Shown piece after piece: positions 8,817 to 10,045 of a DNA stretch of 10,045 bases. The notes beneath the pieces were generated by a model. That model searched no databases and was not told the DNA's origin. It saw nothing but the letters and a program-made list of their open reading frames with translations. The stretch lies in NCBI GenBank assembly GCA_003024985.2, contig PXIH01S0023495.1; one strand, 5' to 3'. Source of the stretch: Euperipatoides rowelli (Eukaryota; Onychophora; Udeonychophora; Euonychophora; Peripatopsidae). The translations under genes were made by a program, and so were the position numbers. Position 1 is the stretch's first letter; each line of letters opens with the position of its first letter.

Positions 8817-9030
8817 AGCCAAACCTTCTGCATTAGGCAAGAGATTTTCTTCAGGTACCTCCACATCTTCCATCACAATTTGACCAGTACTAGAAGCTCG
8901 CAAAGAAAACTTGCCTTCAATTTTAGGTGCAGACAAACCTTTCATATTTTTATCCAAGATGAAACCGCGAATCTTATCATCACATTTGGCCCAGATAATG
9001 AAAACATCTGCAATAGGAGAGTTTGTAATC
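8817..9030 (-). CDS. GCDH: Glutaryl-CoA dehydrogenase, internal exon (middle beta-domain)
   Basis: This exon encodes 71 whole codons plus the last base of a preceding split codon. The reading starts [16 protein letters not shown], contains [11 protein letters not shown] and ends [16 protein letters not shown], which is diagnostic of glutaryl-CoA dehydrogenase, a mitochondrial matrix flavoenzyme that oxidatively decarboxylates glutaryl-CoA to crotonyl-CoA. The segment is the acyl-CoA dehydrogenase middle beta-barrel domain; the WITNSP stretch lies near the flavin in this family. The acceptor is a pyrimidine-rich tract ending CTCTTAG at 9031 and the donor is GTAAGT at 8816-8811. The first base (G) completes a codon whose family residue is Trp (TG|G), so the upstream intron is phase 2; the downstream intron is phase 0. 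Without splicing, the frame would run 13 codons into the intron and stop at 8778. Compared with the human protein as I recall it, one residue is missing in the loop after WAKCDD. No stop or frameshift is present, so the gene looks functional. Confidence 0.96.
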
Positions 9031-9160
9031 CTAAGAGAAATAATAAACAATAAGAAAGTCTAGCTTTGGTACAATTAATGTAAAATTAACAAAATAGCAA
9101 AAACCACAATAATAATATTAGGCTAATAATAACTAGATTATCTGGTACAGTCAGTACTGA

Positions 9161-9240
9161 GATGGAGCCGGTTCGCAACGGTTCGCTAGAACCTGTTGTT
9201 AAATTTAAAAGCATTTATAGAACCGGTTGTTAAAAGTTTA
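9161..9240 (+). repeat. Possible hAT-type terminal fragment (GGTTCGC / GAACCGGTT repeats)
   Basis: This segment has the tandem near-copies GGTTCGCAAC (9170-9179) and GGTTCGCTAG (9180-9189), then the direct repeats AGAACCTGTTGTTAAA (9188-9203) and AGAACCGGTTGTTAAA (9219-9234), 31 bp apart. Alternating GGTTCGC and GAACCGGTTGTTAAA motifs are typical, as I recall them, of the ends of hAT-family DNA transposons and their short derivatives. No matching inverted end or 8-bp target duplication is evident nearby, so this would be one truncated end. The family call is from memory of the motif only. Confidence 0.4.
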
Positions 9241-9741
9241 AGCAAAAGCTAATTTTCCTAGTTATTAATAATGTAGGAAATTAGGGTTATTGCATCACAT
9301 TTTTCTTTTTGATCATGTAATTAGACTAAAGGAGATATCATTATAGAAAAATAAAGCCTAATATAATATAAATTAATTTAATACTAAGCTTTAAGCAAGA
9401 ATAGTTTATTTCTATGTTTCCCTAATCAATATTCTTTCTTTATTTAGGCTACTTCACAATCATTATGTATGTTTTTTTTTTAAATGAATACTGCAAATAT
9501 CCACTTCTTTCTCCCGTCATCCTATTTAAAACTTATCTAAAGAGAAATGGGGGTTTCAAACATCATTATTAAATTAACCTTTTAAAGCAGCTATTTCGTG
9601 TACGTAAGACTATTTATCTAAACGACTGGCGTATTTATTTAGAAAAAAATGTTTACCGGCTTATTAATTCAATGATTTATTTTTGCATCTTTAAATCAAA
9701 TTTTTTTCTCAGATAATATCGGCAAAACATTTAAAAATAGC

Positions 9742-10020
9742 ATTATATAATAATAATTGTAATTATTTGTTTGAAAANCACAAATTTCATATTGCTTTAT
9801 TTCACATTAAATAGGTTACATTGTAATGCCGTGCAGAGTTTATAGATAAATAATAAATAAATAATTACCAGGGAATACCAGCGTTAATATTTAAAATCAT
9901 AGTTTTTCTTTCATTTCTTCTCTTCAGATTAACTTTTGTTTTCAAAAACAACTAGAAATGGTATGATATAATAATAATTGTGATTATTTCTTTAAAAAAG
10001 CAAATTTCATATATCTTTTT
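9742..10020 (+). repeat. Local direct duplication of about 58 bp (9742-9800 and 9963-10020)
   Basis: The two copies share ATATAATAATAATTGT, then a diverged middle (ATTATTTGTTTGAAAA versus ATTATTTCTTTAAAAA), then CAAATTTCATAT, with one indel. The offset is 220-221 bp. The left copy contains the N at 9778. The similarity is well beyond shared AT-richness over this length, which suggests a tandem duplication or two copies of a short repeat. Confidence 0.6.
9778..9778. other. Ambiguous base (N)
   Basis: A single undetermined base inside the left copy of the local duplication. It marks the window as draft sequence and coincides with a repeat, where read placement could be unsure. Confidence 0.99.
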
Positions 10021-10045
10021 ATTTATGGTCATTTATTAAAAATAA

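Larger units (their letters stand above)
9031..10045 (-). other. GCDH: Partial GCDH intron (phase 2), right edge of window
   Basis: This lies upstream of the 8817-9030 exon. I searched the minus strand for the preceding GCDH exon, which should end in a sequence like LNG(S/T)KT then TG of the Trp codon, and found none, so that exon is beyond 10045. The intron holds a hAT-like fragment near 9161-9240, a local direct duplication (9742-9800 and 9963-10020) and one ambiguous base at 9778; the rest is AT-rich without visible genes. Confidence 0.85.

Noticed and set aside
9869-9900. Minus-strand ...ATT CCC TG followed by GTAATT, which would supply the TG of the Trp codon needed before the 8817-9030 exon.
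   Set aside because: The codons before it read NINAGIP, not the LNG(S/T)KT expected of GCDH, and no acceptor or wider similarity is present. It is a chance donor.

Overview
The window is an AT-rich (roughly 70-75% A+T by eye) piece of an animal nuclear genome carrying the middle and 3' part of one spliced gene on the minus strand. Four exons can be placed to the base. Joined in minus-strand order (8817-9030, 2051-2154, 1838-1963, 314-474) they give about 200 residues of uninterrupted glutaryl-CoA dehydrogenase (GCDH), the mitochondrial FAD enzyme of lysine, hydroxylysine and tryptophan breakdown. All reading phases match across the junctions and all visible introns are GT-AG. The 5' exons (transit peptide and N-terminal domain) lie beyond the right edge, and the last coding exon or exons (starting just after the catalytic Glu) lie beyond the left edge.

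The organism is a metazoan, most likely an invertebrate. The base composition, the mix of an 87-bp and a 6.7-kb intron, and Helitron-type and hAT-like repeat debris would fit a mollusc such as a gastropod, but that is a guess. One N at 9778 shows this is draft assembly. There are no bacterial-type genes, operons, rRNA or tRNA genes, or CRISPR arrays. The six longer open frames are either GCDH exon plus read-through (8778-9050) or chance and repeat-derived frames.

Layout from left to right: 1-313 partial intron; 314-474 exon with the acyl-CoA dehydrogenase signature and catalytic Glu; 475-1837 intron with an A20 tract; 1838-1963 exon; 1964-2050 short intron; 2051-2154 exon; 2155-8816 long intron; 8817-9030 exon; 9031-10045 partial intron with a hAT-like fragment and a local direct duplication.

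The non-coding material is where the unusual structure lies. The long intron holds a probable complete non-autonomous Helitron on the minus strand (about 6167-6758), with a TC start, a hairpin plus CTAG end, an A/T target, and a core of four tandem units of about 125 bp. It also holds a perfect 22-bp inverted repeat with a 4-nt loop (8292-8339), a CTCF-core-like site (3497-3510), and a higher-complexity block (about 6900-7440) with a G-rich tract and a 40-codon open frame that I cannot identify. I see no evidence of a new multi-gene system; the best candidates for a second look are the Helitron and the perfect hairpin.
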